Shown in pieces: positions 44,533-57,170 of a stretch of 64,000 bases of DNA. Numbering within the stretch: the stretch's first letter is position 1; each line of letters opens with the position of its first letter. The translations under genes were made by a program, and so were the position numbers. Below the pieces are notes generated by a model. That model was not told where the DNA came from. It saw only the letters and a program-made list of their open reading frames with translations, and searched no databases. The stretch comes from Merluccius polli. Taxonomy: Eukaryota; Chordata; Actinopteri; Gadiformes; Merlucciidae. Location of the stretch: the NCBI GenBank assembly GCA_030340625.1, contig JAOPHQ010004847.1, positions 231,501 to 295,500 on the forward strand, written 5' to 3'.

Positions 44533-46858
44533 TTTTTTGCTTTTTCCCTTTCCAACACTTTAATTCGCGCGATCACGTAGAGACGTGGGAGCGTAAGAAC
44601 CGCATTCCCCTCCCTGCACCACCGGGGTTCAGGTGTGGCGACCACCGCGAGGAGACCGGTCCTGGACGGCACCTGCTCCAACAATGTGGTGGTGGTGATG
44701 GTGGTGGTCGACGTGTCGCCTACTCTAGGTGGCTATGGTGGTCAGCAGTAAGACCAGTAACGAGACTAGTAGTCATCGGTCGCGGTTGAAGCCCAGTGGC
44801 GTGGAGGAAGTGACACCAGGATAATGTCGCCCGGTTGCGTCTGGAGGACCAGCGGGTCAGCTGGGCGGCGGGTCGGTGTGTCTGCTATCTACTGGGCGGA
44901 CTGGACGGACCTGTAGTCCGGTAGCGGCGGCGACGTACGTCTGGCGTGCGGCACCACACTGGGGAAGAGAAAGCGCACTGGTGTTTTAAAGTGGGGAGGG
45001 CGGGACTAAGGTTGAACTACAACTGCCATCACTTTTTTGTTTTTTTTCTTCTTCTTTTTTTCTGTCTTTGATTTGAGCATATCGGTTTCTATTTGAGTTC
45101 ATTGAACACATCTGTTCAATGTTATTTCGATGTTTTTGAATCAAAATACACTATTTATTCACTCGCACGTGTGTCATGACGTCATGACGCCGCTAGGGGG
45201 CAGCACCGAGTCGCTCCGCTGATGGAGGGTGTCTGGTTTATCAAGTAGGCCTATTTCCATGGTCATTTATTTTAAGGAAACTTCCTTAAAACCTCTCTAA
45301 ACGTCCCCCCAAAATGTGACTATTTAGATATTGAGATGATGATTATACATTATAATCATACTTGGATATCAACCGCCCATCAACGATTAGGGAGAATGTC
45401 CAAAAGCACATATTTAATAGTGGAGCAGTGATCTCTAGGCCAACTAATGTTTTGTATGATAATGTGTGATTTAAGAATAGGTGCTTTACAATAGTTTGAA
45501 CTGCTCTTCAGGGGTGTTTCGACGTGAAAAGTGATACTGGGTCACTTTTTAGTTAAACTAATATTCTGTTGTAGTTTTTGCATTTTTATGCACATCTACA
45601 ATTGGTTATTTGTTAGCTGCCAAAGTATATCAAGCATGGATGTCTAATCTTTCTAACAGTGCAGCTAACTACAAATATTCATATTGCAAATCCCTAAAGC
45701 AACACGTTTTTTGTTTTCGTTGTTTTTGTACATCCTTATCTTTGCCACAAGATGGGGGGCTTAGTGACTTTTTAAAAAAGTCTCTGAGTTGTATCAGAAT
45801 TAATATCTCCATAAACAATGTGGTTTTTGTCCCTATTTCATTTTAATAAAGTGGGATAGTGGTATATCCATATATATATACTTTTTTTTTTGTTTTTTTT
45901 GTTAAGTCACATGTCTAATTTCCAGCTGGGTAAGCATGCATTTCCCAGAAGTCTTTGCGCCACTTGGTCCACGCCCTGTTTCCTCCCCAAAGTCTTGATT
46001 TTGTTTTACTTGATTTTTGGTGGCTTGCCTGTGATTTGGACTCTCCCCCCCCCCAACCCCTAAACCGCACATATATGCAGCTTGGGTTTTGGTTTTTGGT
46101 GTCATCATCATATCTTGCACTTGAAACCCAAATCCACCAACTTTCTACGGACTACGACGCCCAGCAAGAGGACTTGTTTCCCTCCCAGAGGATCCCGATG
46201 GAAACACCGAGGTTGCGGTTGTTGTGAATGGGGCGGATTTCCTCCTCCAGATTACACCCAGACCCACCGGGAGGGGGGGGGAGACCATTTCTTTTCCCCT
46301 CCGGGGTCGGGGTTGAAGACATGGCCGGGGTGGTGGTGGGCTGAGCGGGCCAGGATCCCATGGTGCCAGGCCTGAAGGGGGGACGGGGCCGGAACATGAA
46401 GTCACTTCAAAACCTCGGACCGTAGCTGAGGAAGCACTGGGATGAGAGCGGACGTCCTCCAGCACATCTTCTGGGTTCACGTCTGCACTAGTGTGTGTGT
46501 GTCAGTGTGTGTGTCAGTGTGTGTGGGGGGGTCGTAGGACATAGGACATAAGGACACAGGACACAGGGAGCCACTGTTTCTCAAGTCGGTGCGAGCTAAC
46601 GCACGGAGTTAGCTCTCCGCTATCCTGTAGACGAGCTGTAACCCTGACATTAAAGCCCTGCATGACACTCCGCAGTCAGGAGATACGGTCTCTGCTGATG
46701 TCTCCTCATTTAGTTGTTGTTGTTTTACGTTTTAACGTCCCGCACCGCCCCGCGGTCCGACTCCGATAATGCAGCGGTCGCTCGGATGTAAACACGGATC
46801 ACCGGGTCGCCTCCTAACTTCGCTGCTATAGTTATTGGTGCAAAGTGACACGGGGACC
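44533..46858. promoter_or_regulatory. nuak2-dstyk intergenic region with divergent promoters
   Basis: 44540-45000 is CpG-rich (nuak2 5' UTR/promoter side) and 46400-46850 is CpG-rich (dstyk side). The middle is AT-rich without coding signal. Contains a CRE/CTCF pair at 45173-45203. Confidence 0.55.
45173..45203 (+). promoter_or_regulatory. CRE palindrome next to a CTCF-like motif
   Basis: gtcatgacgtcatgac (45173-45188) is a 16-bp perfect palindrome with the CRE TGACGTCA at its centre. Two bases on, CCGCTAGGGGGCAG (45190-45203) fits the CTCF core with one departure from CCASYAGRKGGCRS. It lies between the nuak2 and dstyk promoters. Binding is inferred. Confidence 0.55.
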
Positions 46859-47287
46859 ATGGACGGACATGTGCAGAAGACCACTCATCTGGCCCGGGAG
46901 CTGACGCGGATATTCAACAGCTACAACAAGCGGTCCGTCCAGCTGAAGAAGAACCTGAAGGAGACCAACCTGTTCTTCCGGGAAATACGACAGAATTACA
47001 GCAATGCGTGCGCGTCGGCCATCAGCTCGGATGCTGCGTCTCTGGATGCAGGTGAGACCCACACACCTGCGATATGGCGAGACGGAAGTATATGGCGGAG
47101 GTGTCTGTCTGTCTGTGTCTGCCTGTCTGTCCATCTGTCCGTCTGTCTGTCTGTCTCTGTCCATCTATCTGTCCGTCCATCTCTATGTCCGTCTGTCTGT
47201 CTGTCTGTCCGTCCATCCGTCTGTCTGTCCGTCCATCTATGTGTCTCTGTCTGTCTGTCTGTCTGCCTGCCTGCCTGCCTGCCTGCC

Positions 47288-47323
<36 letters not shown>

Positions 47324-47744
47324 GTCTGTCCGTCTGTCTGTCTGACTCTGTCCATCTATCTGTCTGTCCGTCTATCTGTCTGTCTGTCTGTCTCACTTTG
47401 TCTCTTTATCACTTTGTCTGTCTCACTTTGTCTCTTTATCACTTTGTCTGTCTCACTTTGTCTCTTTATCACTTTGTCTGTCTCACTTTCTCTCTTTATC
47501 ACTTGATCACTTTATCACTTTATCTCTGTCACTTTATCACTATCTCTGTCGCTTCATCACTTTCTCTGACACTATCACTTTCTCTTTCTCACTTTGTCTC
47601 TCACTTTATAGCTCTGTATCTACCTTTGAACTTCATTGATCCATCTTTATCTAGGACGGTACATCACTTCCTCAAATGTTTTAATGTGAATGGGTTATGT
47701 TATGTTATGATGCAATTTTGAATTGTATTTATTTATGGTGCCTT

Positions 47745-47822
<78 letters not shown>

Positions 47823-50800
47823 ATCCATCCTTATCTCTAAGATGGCTATTTCTCTCTCGTCATCTTTTCTTCCTGATAGTTTCCCAACTTGCTGACCGGT
47901 ACAATTCAGTTGGGGTTGGGGGAAAAACTCAAGAGATTAAGGCCTTCTCAGCAGCCTGAGCGATTTAGTGCACCAAATGTGCAAAGCGTTATTCACATGA
48001 ACAGCATGAACACCTCCCTATTCGGCCTAACACCTGCTTCGTCAGGCATCTGCATTGTAGTTTTCTTTGCTAACTTCCCGTTCCGTGCCGTGATGTGATG
48101 GTAAAATATGTGTGAGGGGAAAGGGTACAGTTTGAGTAGGCCATCGGTAGACCTCATCTGTTTTGGGCTTTAAACCGTGACTCAGCGTCATTGTGGCTCA
48201 TGGATCATTATCCTTAAGTAATCCGCTTCAATTGGTTTCTCTGTGTTTCTGCTTCTGCTTCTGCAGTCCGATATCACTTGCTCACACAATAATCAACATT
48301 ATTTTGACAACAGTGTCATTGGCTACAGTATTTCCTCTTATGTCGATGAAGATAAAAGGCCTTTGTTTATCACCACAATGTGTGAAAAGCAATCCACAAC
48401 AGCGCTCCTTGGATAGAGGACTTCAAGAACCGGCAGCCCTCACAGCAAGGCTAGAGTCACCTGCCCATGCAGTCATGAGTACACAGCTCAGAAGGCATGA
48501 AGGGCCCGGCACCGTGACATTAAGGCTTTTCTCTGAATCAATGGTGATTAAACTGTGTGAGATGCAATCAGGGGACAGACCCTGTGACGCTTGAATGTAA
48601 CTAACGGTTACGGACCGCGGTTCTAATTACTGCCTCTCATAGCCTGGGATGCCTGAGGAAAGAAGTTGTTCACTAAGTGGTAATAGTGGTAATAGTGGTA
48701 TGAGGTACACTGCCAATGGATACCAGTGATATATTGGGTACTGCTGCTGAGTGCTGCTTATGACTACTATGGATATTAGCTTCTTATGAGTACTATGGAT
48801 ATTAGCTTCTTATGACTACTATGGATATTAGCTAGTGCTGCTTATGACTACTATGGATATTAGCTAGTGCTGCTTATGACTACTATGGATATTAGCTTCT
48901 TATGACTACTATGGATATTAGCTTCTTATGACTACTATGGATATTAGCTAGTGCTGCTTATGACTACTATGGATATTAGCTAGTGCTGCTTATGACTACT
49001 ATGGATATTAGCTTCTTATGACTACTATGGATATTAGCTTCTTATGACTACTAGGGATATTAGCTGCTTATGACTACTAGGGATATTAGCTTCTTATGAC
49101 TACTAGGGATATTAGCTTCTTATGACTACTAGGGATATTATCTAGTGCTGCTTATGACTACTAAGGATATTATCTAGGTCTGCTTATGACTACTAGGGTA
49201 TTAGCTAGGTCTGTTTATGACTACTAGGGATATTATCTAGAGCTGCTTATGACTACTAGGGATATTATCTAGGTCTGCTTATGACTACTAGGGGTATTAG
49301 CTAGGTCTGCTTATGACTACTAGGGGTATTAGCTAGGTCTGCTTATGACTACTAGGGTATTAGCTAGGTCTGCTTATGACTACTAGGGGTATTAGCTAGG
49401 TCTGCTTATGACTACTAGGGTATTAGCTAGGTCTGCTTATGACTACTAGGGGTATTAGCTAGGTCTGCTTATGACTACTAGGGTATTAGCTAGGTCTGCT
49501 TATGACTACTAGGGATATTAGCTAGAGCTGCTTATGACTACTAGGGGTATTATCTAGGTCTGCTTATGACTACTAGGGTATTAGCTAGGTCTGCTTATGA
49601 CTACTAAGGATATTATCTAGGTCTGCTTATGACTACTAGGGGTATTATCTAGGTCTGCTTATGACTACTAGGGTATTAGCTAGGTCTGCTTATGACTACT
49701 AGGGGTATTATCTAGGTCTGCTTATGACTACTAGGGTATTAGCTAGGTCTGCTTATGACTACTAGGGTATTAGCTAGGTCTGCTTATGACTACTAGGGTA
49801 TTAGCTAGGTCTGCTTATGACTACTAGGGGTATTAGCTAGGTCTGCTTATGACTACTAGGGGTATTAGCTAGGTCTGCTTATGACTACTAGGGTATTAGC
49901 TAGGTCTGCTTATGACTACTAGGGGTATTAGCTAGGTCTGCTTATGACTACTAGGGTATTAGCTAGGTCTGCTTATGACTACTAGGGGTATTAGCTAGGT
50001 CTGCTTATGACTACTAGGGTATTAGCTAGGTCTGCTTATGACTACTAGGGATATTAGCTAGAGCTGCTTATGACTACTAGGGGTATTATCTAGGTCTGCT
50101 TATGACTACTAGGGTATTAGCTAGGTCTGCTTATGACTACTAGGGGTATTATCTAGAGCTGCTTATGACTACTAGGGGTATTATCTAGAGCTGCTTATGA
50201 CTACTAGGGATATTAGCTAGTGCTGCTACTATGCATATTAGCTGCCGTCGGGTACACATTATTCTGTCGACAGGTACATGCAATGTTCTAATATTAGGTA
50301 CAGCTGCCTACTGGCATGGTACCGCTTTGTCGTGTGAACCCACCACCACTCTGTTGCTCTGGTTTTTTCCACAGGTCAGCTAAGCTGCATCTCATTTCCC
50401 AGTCATGAAGAAGAGTTTCTACGGAACAACGTGGGAGCGACTCCTTACATCCTGGTTCTAGGCCAGGACTGCGCCGCTCGCTACCAGCTGCTAAACTGCA
50501 TCCTCGGGGAGCGGCTCCTGCCGCTTGGGCCTGAGGCCGGGGAGGCTTGCGAAGGGGTCCAGGGTACCGTCTGCAAGAGGAGGAAGCTGTGTTTTACCCA
50601 CGGGAGACAGACGCGGCTCAGCCTGGCGCTGCCTGGACAGTATGAGCTGGTCCACCAGCTGGCGGCTAACTGTGGCCGCTGGGACACGGTGCCCCTGGAG
50701 GACTTGGAGATCCACGAGGAGTGTGAGGACCCAGCCCACAGACTGGCTGAGCTGGAGATCACCCTGCATCACCCACTGCTACAGGTAGGCTTACCACTCT

Positions 50801-53800
50801 GGTGCCAGAACACAGTCCATAGCATGACTAGCACCTACTGAAATATGGGCCTCTGAAGTCTTTTAGGACTGAAATTGTGAATGATACACATGATATGCAT
50901 TTTAGAAGTTTGGTTGGTGATAGTACTGTAGATAATAGAGTCAGTCGTTACTTGTTTATTTTCTTTTGACCTGCCATAGAATAAGACCTTATTCACGTAG
51001 CGGCCATATTGGTTACTTACTTTGGTGGGGAAATCTTCTAATGTCTTTGGGGGAATCATGAAAACTCAATTTAAACGCTACCCGGGTGGGGAAATGGAAA
51101 GCAGACCTACAAATAAATGATGCATTGAGTTTTCATGGTTATCAGAGATTTTATAAGGTTTACCCACCCAACTAACCAATATGGCCACTAGGTGAGTATC
51201 GTCTGTTGCGTGATATCCTGTGTGCTTTGTTAGTGATGATGTTTTAGTGACCACTGCTAGCCCATAGCCACAGGGACAGTGTTGCTAGCAGCGCTGCAAC
51301 ACTGGGCTAAATGAAGAATTGGTTAATTCATTACAGAGTGACAGGATAGCCTATTGTTTGTCCAGACCACCCCCCTACGCTGGAATTGGTGGAGGAGGTG
51401 GAGAGTAGAAGATCATGTTTGATCTCTGAATGTTGAATGAGTTTCCATCTTGGCTCCAAAGAATGCAGCACAGGTTTGCTGACCCTGTTCAGCAAGCCAG
51501 GAGGAAAAGAGGAAGCAAAAGGAAAAACTTGAATGAATTATTTTGCGTACAAAAATTCCCCTGGCTTTTTCACTTGTAGTGCAGATATGACATCTGATTT
51601 GGCTCTTATCTAGATAGATAGATAGATAGATAGATACTTTTTTAATCCTGAAGGACATTTCGGCAGCCAGTAGCTCAACAATACACAATTAAATACACAC
51701 AATCAAAATAAGCAATACACACAATAAAAAAGTAGCCTGTATAAAATACCTACACCATACATAAACATAAGATACTAAACTTATGTCTAACCTTACCTAA
51801 TTCACAGTGATGTTAGGGGAACATGGGTTTGTAGCATGTTGTTCTCTCCCTGTCCCTTCAGCTAACAGGGCCCTGATGGTCAGAAGGTCTCGAGGGATTA
51901 ATTGATTTGTCATGGTTTGGTGATTGTAGTCATTCCTCGCCATGTGTGAAATGTGGAAAATGGTGTCTAATCCTTTCGTCTAAAGAGTTTTAGCAGGTCA
52001 CCATGCAAACCCAAGGTTCAGACAGCTCCAGAAACCCGCCCCCCACCCCCCTTTTACGTAATGGCTCGGGTCTGGTGCAATTCACATGACCAGGCCATAT
52101 AAAAGTTCCAAGCCCTTCTGCTGTGATGATGTCTCCATGGTTTCAGCCGAAGCCCAGGACATTGTTTGTTCATGTCAACGGAGGAGCAACATAGAAAAAC
52201 AAACTCCCTCCAATGTGTTCATGGGATTTATTGTCTTCAAGTTTTGAGTTTTCAGACGTATAATGTGCTGACGTGCTGCTCTTTCACCCCTCAACATTTT
52301 GTGTTCAATGTGACTCCAACTGTGCCTGTCTGTCCTTTTACCTCCCAATTCAAATATTTCCAAAACGTCATCTAATGCATAACAAATGACGCATTTACAA
52401 AACATTGTATTGCCTTATTTAACTTGAATATTCCAAATCCATAGAAAGACAAATACTATGAGACCTAGGCTGGTCTAGTTCGGTTGCAGTTTTGTATTGA
52501 CTTTCTGGGATAGCCATTTGGTTACATTGGGATCAAGAACAGGACCTTCAATACCCATATGATAGAATACATGTCTGCACTCTGTAATGAAGGAAGGGCT
52601 AAAGATATACCACTAATACAGCATAGTGTCACTGAAAATGATTTTGTACTGGCTCACATTTAACCAGTGATTGGTTCCAAATGAATTATGTAATCTGTCT
52701 GTTATGTATGTTGAAATGATTGATGATAATAAGGATGAGCCATATTGGTTTTAAAGGGAATGAGCTAATCGTTGTTTGGGTTAGGTGTTCTGACAAATAG
52801 GGTTGTAAGTGCTTGCTGAGAGGAAAATGATGAGGAGTAGTTCTCTCCTATGGATGTGACATTCACACCACACTGTTACAATCACAGCACCTTGCCTTGG
52901 AGTCCAACAGAGACAGAGAGCCAACTTGCTAATTATCCTTCTCCTCCATGCTCCACTCCCACCTCAGTTTAGGCACACAGTAACACACAAGACATTAATA
53001 GCAATGCTAACCTGTTGCCACATTCCCTAAATGCTTTTACATAGAATAACGTAGCCTAACTGGCGGTGACCACTGGGTCAACATTGTTATTAACAAAGGG
53101 TTGGGACATCAGCACAAGTGTTCAGATAACTGTACTTGTCAAAGACGCCTTGCACATTATGTTGTGTTGGGCTGTTCTAAGTTGACTGCCTTCAGGTAAA
53201 TCAGACTTGATTTAATTGGTAGTTGTGAGCAAATGTCTGCTAACTGTTGTTCAGACAGAGTGCTCGGTTGGGCTCAGCTCTTGTGTCTTGGAGACAGGAC
53301 GGACTGTCTCCTTTGTGCGGCCCTGTTATTCATTTCTGCCTCCATTTTCTCTTTTTCATCCCCATCCCCACTCACTGCCTCTCATGACCTCCAATTCTAT
53401 TTTTGTTGGTGTTGCCATTAATCAAAGACTTTGCACTTTTTACTTGTCCAGTTTTGCCCCACCATAGATTTTCCCAAGACCACCCCCTAAATGTTGGCTT
53501 AACCCTGTGTGTTCAGAAATAGAAGCAGTCTAATGTTTCGCTTATTTGTTTACTGCTACTCTCAGGGTCAGGTCTCAATGAGGCTTTTCCTGGTTAAATA
53601 AATTCTAAATAAAAATGAAAGGGTCTAGTCCAACCGGTTGAGCATGGCATTAATACTGCGGGTTACTACTGGGTTGAGGGTTTGATTCCCTCTGGGGCTA
53701 CCCATGCAAGAATGTATGCATTCACGGTATTGTAACGCACTTGGATTAAAACATCCACCAAATAGCATATCTATGACTGTCAAAGAAACACATTTCCTCA

Positions 53801-55107
53801 ACCCAGAAGTAAGCCATGTTTTCTCCAACAGGAAGCAAAGATCATGGTGGTGCCCTGTCCGAGTGTCCAGCCCATCGACGATGCCCTCGTCGACTGCACA
53901 CGCAACGTCATCCCCATCATCCTCTACGCCCTCAACCAGGACTCCCTGAGCGGCGAGCAGGTGGCGGAGCTCCACAAGGTCAAGGAGATGCTCCCCTTCC
54001 CCATCTGCTTCGTCCGCATCCCCGCCACCCTGCCGGAGGCCTCCCCCGAGCCGGGTCGCCGGGCGGAACGGGAGCGGGAGAGGGAGAAGGACAAGGAGCG
54101 GGAGAAGAGCCCCCTCTACAAGCAGCTGCTCTCGCTGGGCTTCCTGAACAGCCCCGCGGGGAACTGCACATGCGGAGCGCCCACACAGTCGCCGGCGCCC
54201 GGCGCCAAGCCCCAGAGCGTGCTGGGTGAGGCCTTCGAGCGGCTGCACCGCCTGCTGGTACCCTTTGCCCGCCAGGTGCTGCATAATCAACAGGTGGAGG
54301 CGGCAAACCTGCTCAACGGCGTGCACTGTCGCTGCCTGGACCTTTTCATCAACCAGGTCGGTGTCTGTTGGAGGCTCTTCCTTTTGTCTCTGGGTAACTG
54401 TGGAAACTTGCTGGGTAAACGGGACTAATGCCGCGTTCAAGACAACTTGGAACTCGGAAAAAACAAGCTCCTCCAATTAGTTAAAACACATCATTTGATG
54501 TGTAGTTATGCAATATGTGTTTATCGTTTACAAAACGTCTCCTCTCCTCTTCTCTCCGCTCTTCTTCATATGTTTCCAAAAGAAGCATAAATTGCTGCTG
54601 TATGTATTTTTTGCATTCAGCAATGAGCCACAATATGCCGAACTTCCTTCGAGCATCCATGTTAACTTATAGTGTGAATGCATGATGTTGGAAATCTCCG
54701 AGTTGAAACTTCCTAATTCCAAGTTGAACACGGTATAAGGCTCATAAATCAACCAAGTAAGTCGTCCACTTTCCTCCCCCACTAACCTCGCCCCACCTAA
54801 ACTAAATGTGTCATGCGATTCATTTATTTTTTTTATTTTTTGCATCATCACCCTTTAGTAATGACAGTGATTTCTCACACATTTTACCATCATATTACAT
54901 CAATCTAGATTTCCATAAATTGAGTATTCAGGGTTCAACAATAAGAGATGCCCGATGGGCCCGGGGGCCAGTAAAGTCATGTTGGGAGAATAGAAGAATG
55001 TTACTGTGGTTATATGAAGTGACCTGCTTTCATTCAGTTGACCTAAGCCCAAGCCCCCTCACAAGGGGGCTTGGAGCCTGGACAATCTGTCTCTGTCTCT
55101 GTCTCTA

Positions 55108-55157
<50 letters not shown>

Positions 55158-57123
55158 ATACACACACTACATCAACCTGTGTATGTTCAGTTGTGTGTGT
55201 CTAACCCTGTGCGTGCGTGACGTTCTCTCCAGGCGTTCGACATGCAGAGGGACCTGCAGATCACCCCTCGCAGGCTGGTGTACACACAGGAGAAGGAGGC
55301 CGAGCTGTTCACCTCCCTGATGGCCATCGCCAACCGCAAGCAGGAGGAGATGAAGGAGATGATCGTGGAGACGCTGTGCAGCATGAAGGAGCAGCTGCTG
55401 GAGGACGCCGCCAACCTGGAGTTCAAAGGTCAGTATCTGACCTTTTAACTCGTCTCCCTCTCCTTCCCCTTTGAAGAGCTGTTCACCATGTTGGCTTATG
55501 TTTTCCCACGGGCATGTTATTTACCAATCTAAATATAAATGAGGAGTCTCTATATGTCTGTATGTCTGTCCTTCGATTTTCTCGACAACTGTTCATCCGA
55601 TCGACTTGTGAAGTTGATTGGAGGAGCGGTTCTCGAGAAAGCTGCAAGCGGTAATACCGGCGGTAATGCCAAGCAATCAGCCCGTTCCGAAGGGGAAAGT
55701 AATGAATAAGTTCTCCAAGACAGTATGTAACAGTTTATTTCCCATGATGGCAAAGAGCTAGTTTTGCACTTCAGCAGCTTGGTTCTTGGTTTATGTTGTT
55801 ATCATGTGCTTCCCCACCAGAGTAGGATTCATTCAAAGGATTGCTGTTGAGGTCTCCCCACAGGGTGTTTATCAAAACTCTATTTTGGTCTCATTTATCA
55901 TTTATTTTTCAGTCATTTTTTGATCCTTTTGATGACATACAACCGAACATGACAAATTTTATGACATTATTTAAAAAATAGTTTTTAAAACGATGTCCTG
56001 CCACGTGATGAATTATGACACATGATATCATAATTATGATATCAAACATGACATAAAATATAACAATTCATAACGGAACCCAGAGGGGTTACAATATTTA
56101 AGCCCCTGAAGAAGATGGGGCTCTTCCCGTCTTCCCACCCAGCCTGTGTCTTATTTTTCAAACCCGACATTATGTAATGAAGCAAGCCAACAAGGTGGGG
56201 CTTCTTCAGCCGTCTCTACAGCAGCTCTCTGTTGTTATGGCGGTGTCGGGGTCTGGCTCACTGGGAGCCACCCAAACAGTTGTGGCACAGTGGTTATAGT
56301 GTGTCTGGACCCTCGCCCCAGAGGGGAATAGTTACAGCTTTGTTTTGAAAAAGCTTCGGTTTGCAAGCTTTCTGCCTCCAAACAGGACATTTACCAAAGC
56401 AGACCAGTGCTTAAATAATATAATTTGTTAAAAAGAAAAGGAAAAAAGCTATATTTTGTAGGACTATAATGTATTTGGAAACGGCAATCAACATGAATGT
56501 GATTAGGTGTGGCTTCCGCTCTGTGATCTTGGTGGTTGTCTTGGTCTTGGGTTAAGTTAGCTTTGAAATGGAAAAGAAAGTTAACTAGAGAATGTCTGTA
56601 ACAGAGGGGATGTCTCTCTATTTAATGCTATTATTGTTACCCTTTACTCAAGATTGCTGACTCGTGGCTCCCAGACTGCTGCCAGTTTCCACTGTTGCTC
56701 TTCTTATTATGAGTGATTTTTATTAAGCACCAGAGCCTTAGTGTTATGTTTCTGAATTTGAATATGCTTATGGCAGACCATAAAGCAGTTTGCTGTCTTT
56801 ATGATTAACATGGTACACTGGTGGTCCGATTGCAGTCCAATTGAGGTCCTCCACTCTAGCACCAACTACAGGCAGGCCCAATTTGGATTTATCTATTTTG
56901 TGTTCATAAGTTTTTAAACATTTGGAATCACATGACTTTTGTCCGTTTTCAGATTTTAAGCTCATATAAAACATCATATAGAGCATTGCGTTCGTTTCTC
57001 TGTAGTGTAAAATGTTTTTTCTTTTGTGAAATCTCAATACTGTATGTCATTGCTCAATTGAGCATTCAATTCTAAAGTCCCGCCACATCAATATACTTGG
57101 ACTTCACAGTGCTAAACACGGGT

Positions 57124-57170
<47 letters not shown>

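Noticed and set aside
46835..47721. Long Cys/Leu/Ser/Val-rich frame continuing from dstyk exon 1
   Set aside because: It is a read-through of the (CTGT)n and CTTTATCA repeats after the exon 1 donor at 47052; the true protein continues at 50375.
48750..50238. CRISPR-like regular repeats
   Set aside because: Units are contiguous without unique spacers and lie in a vertebrate intron; this is a minisatellite.
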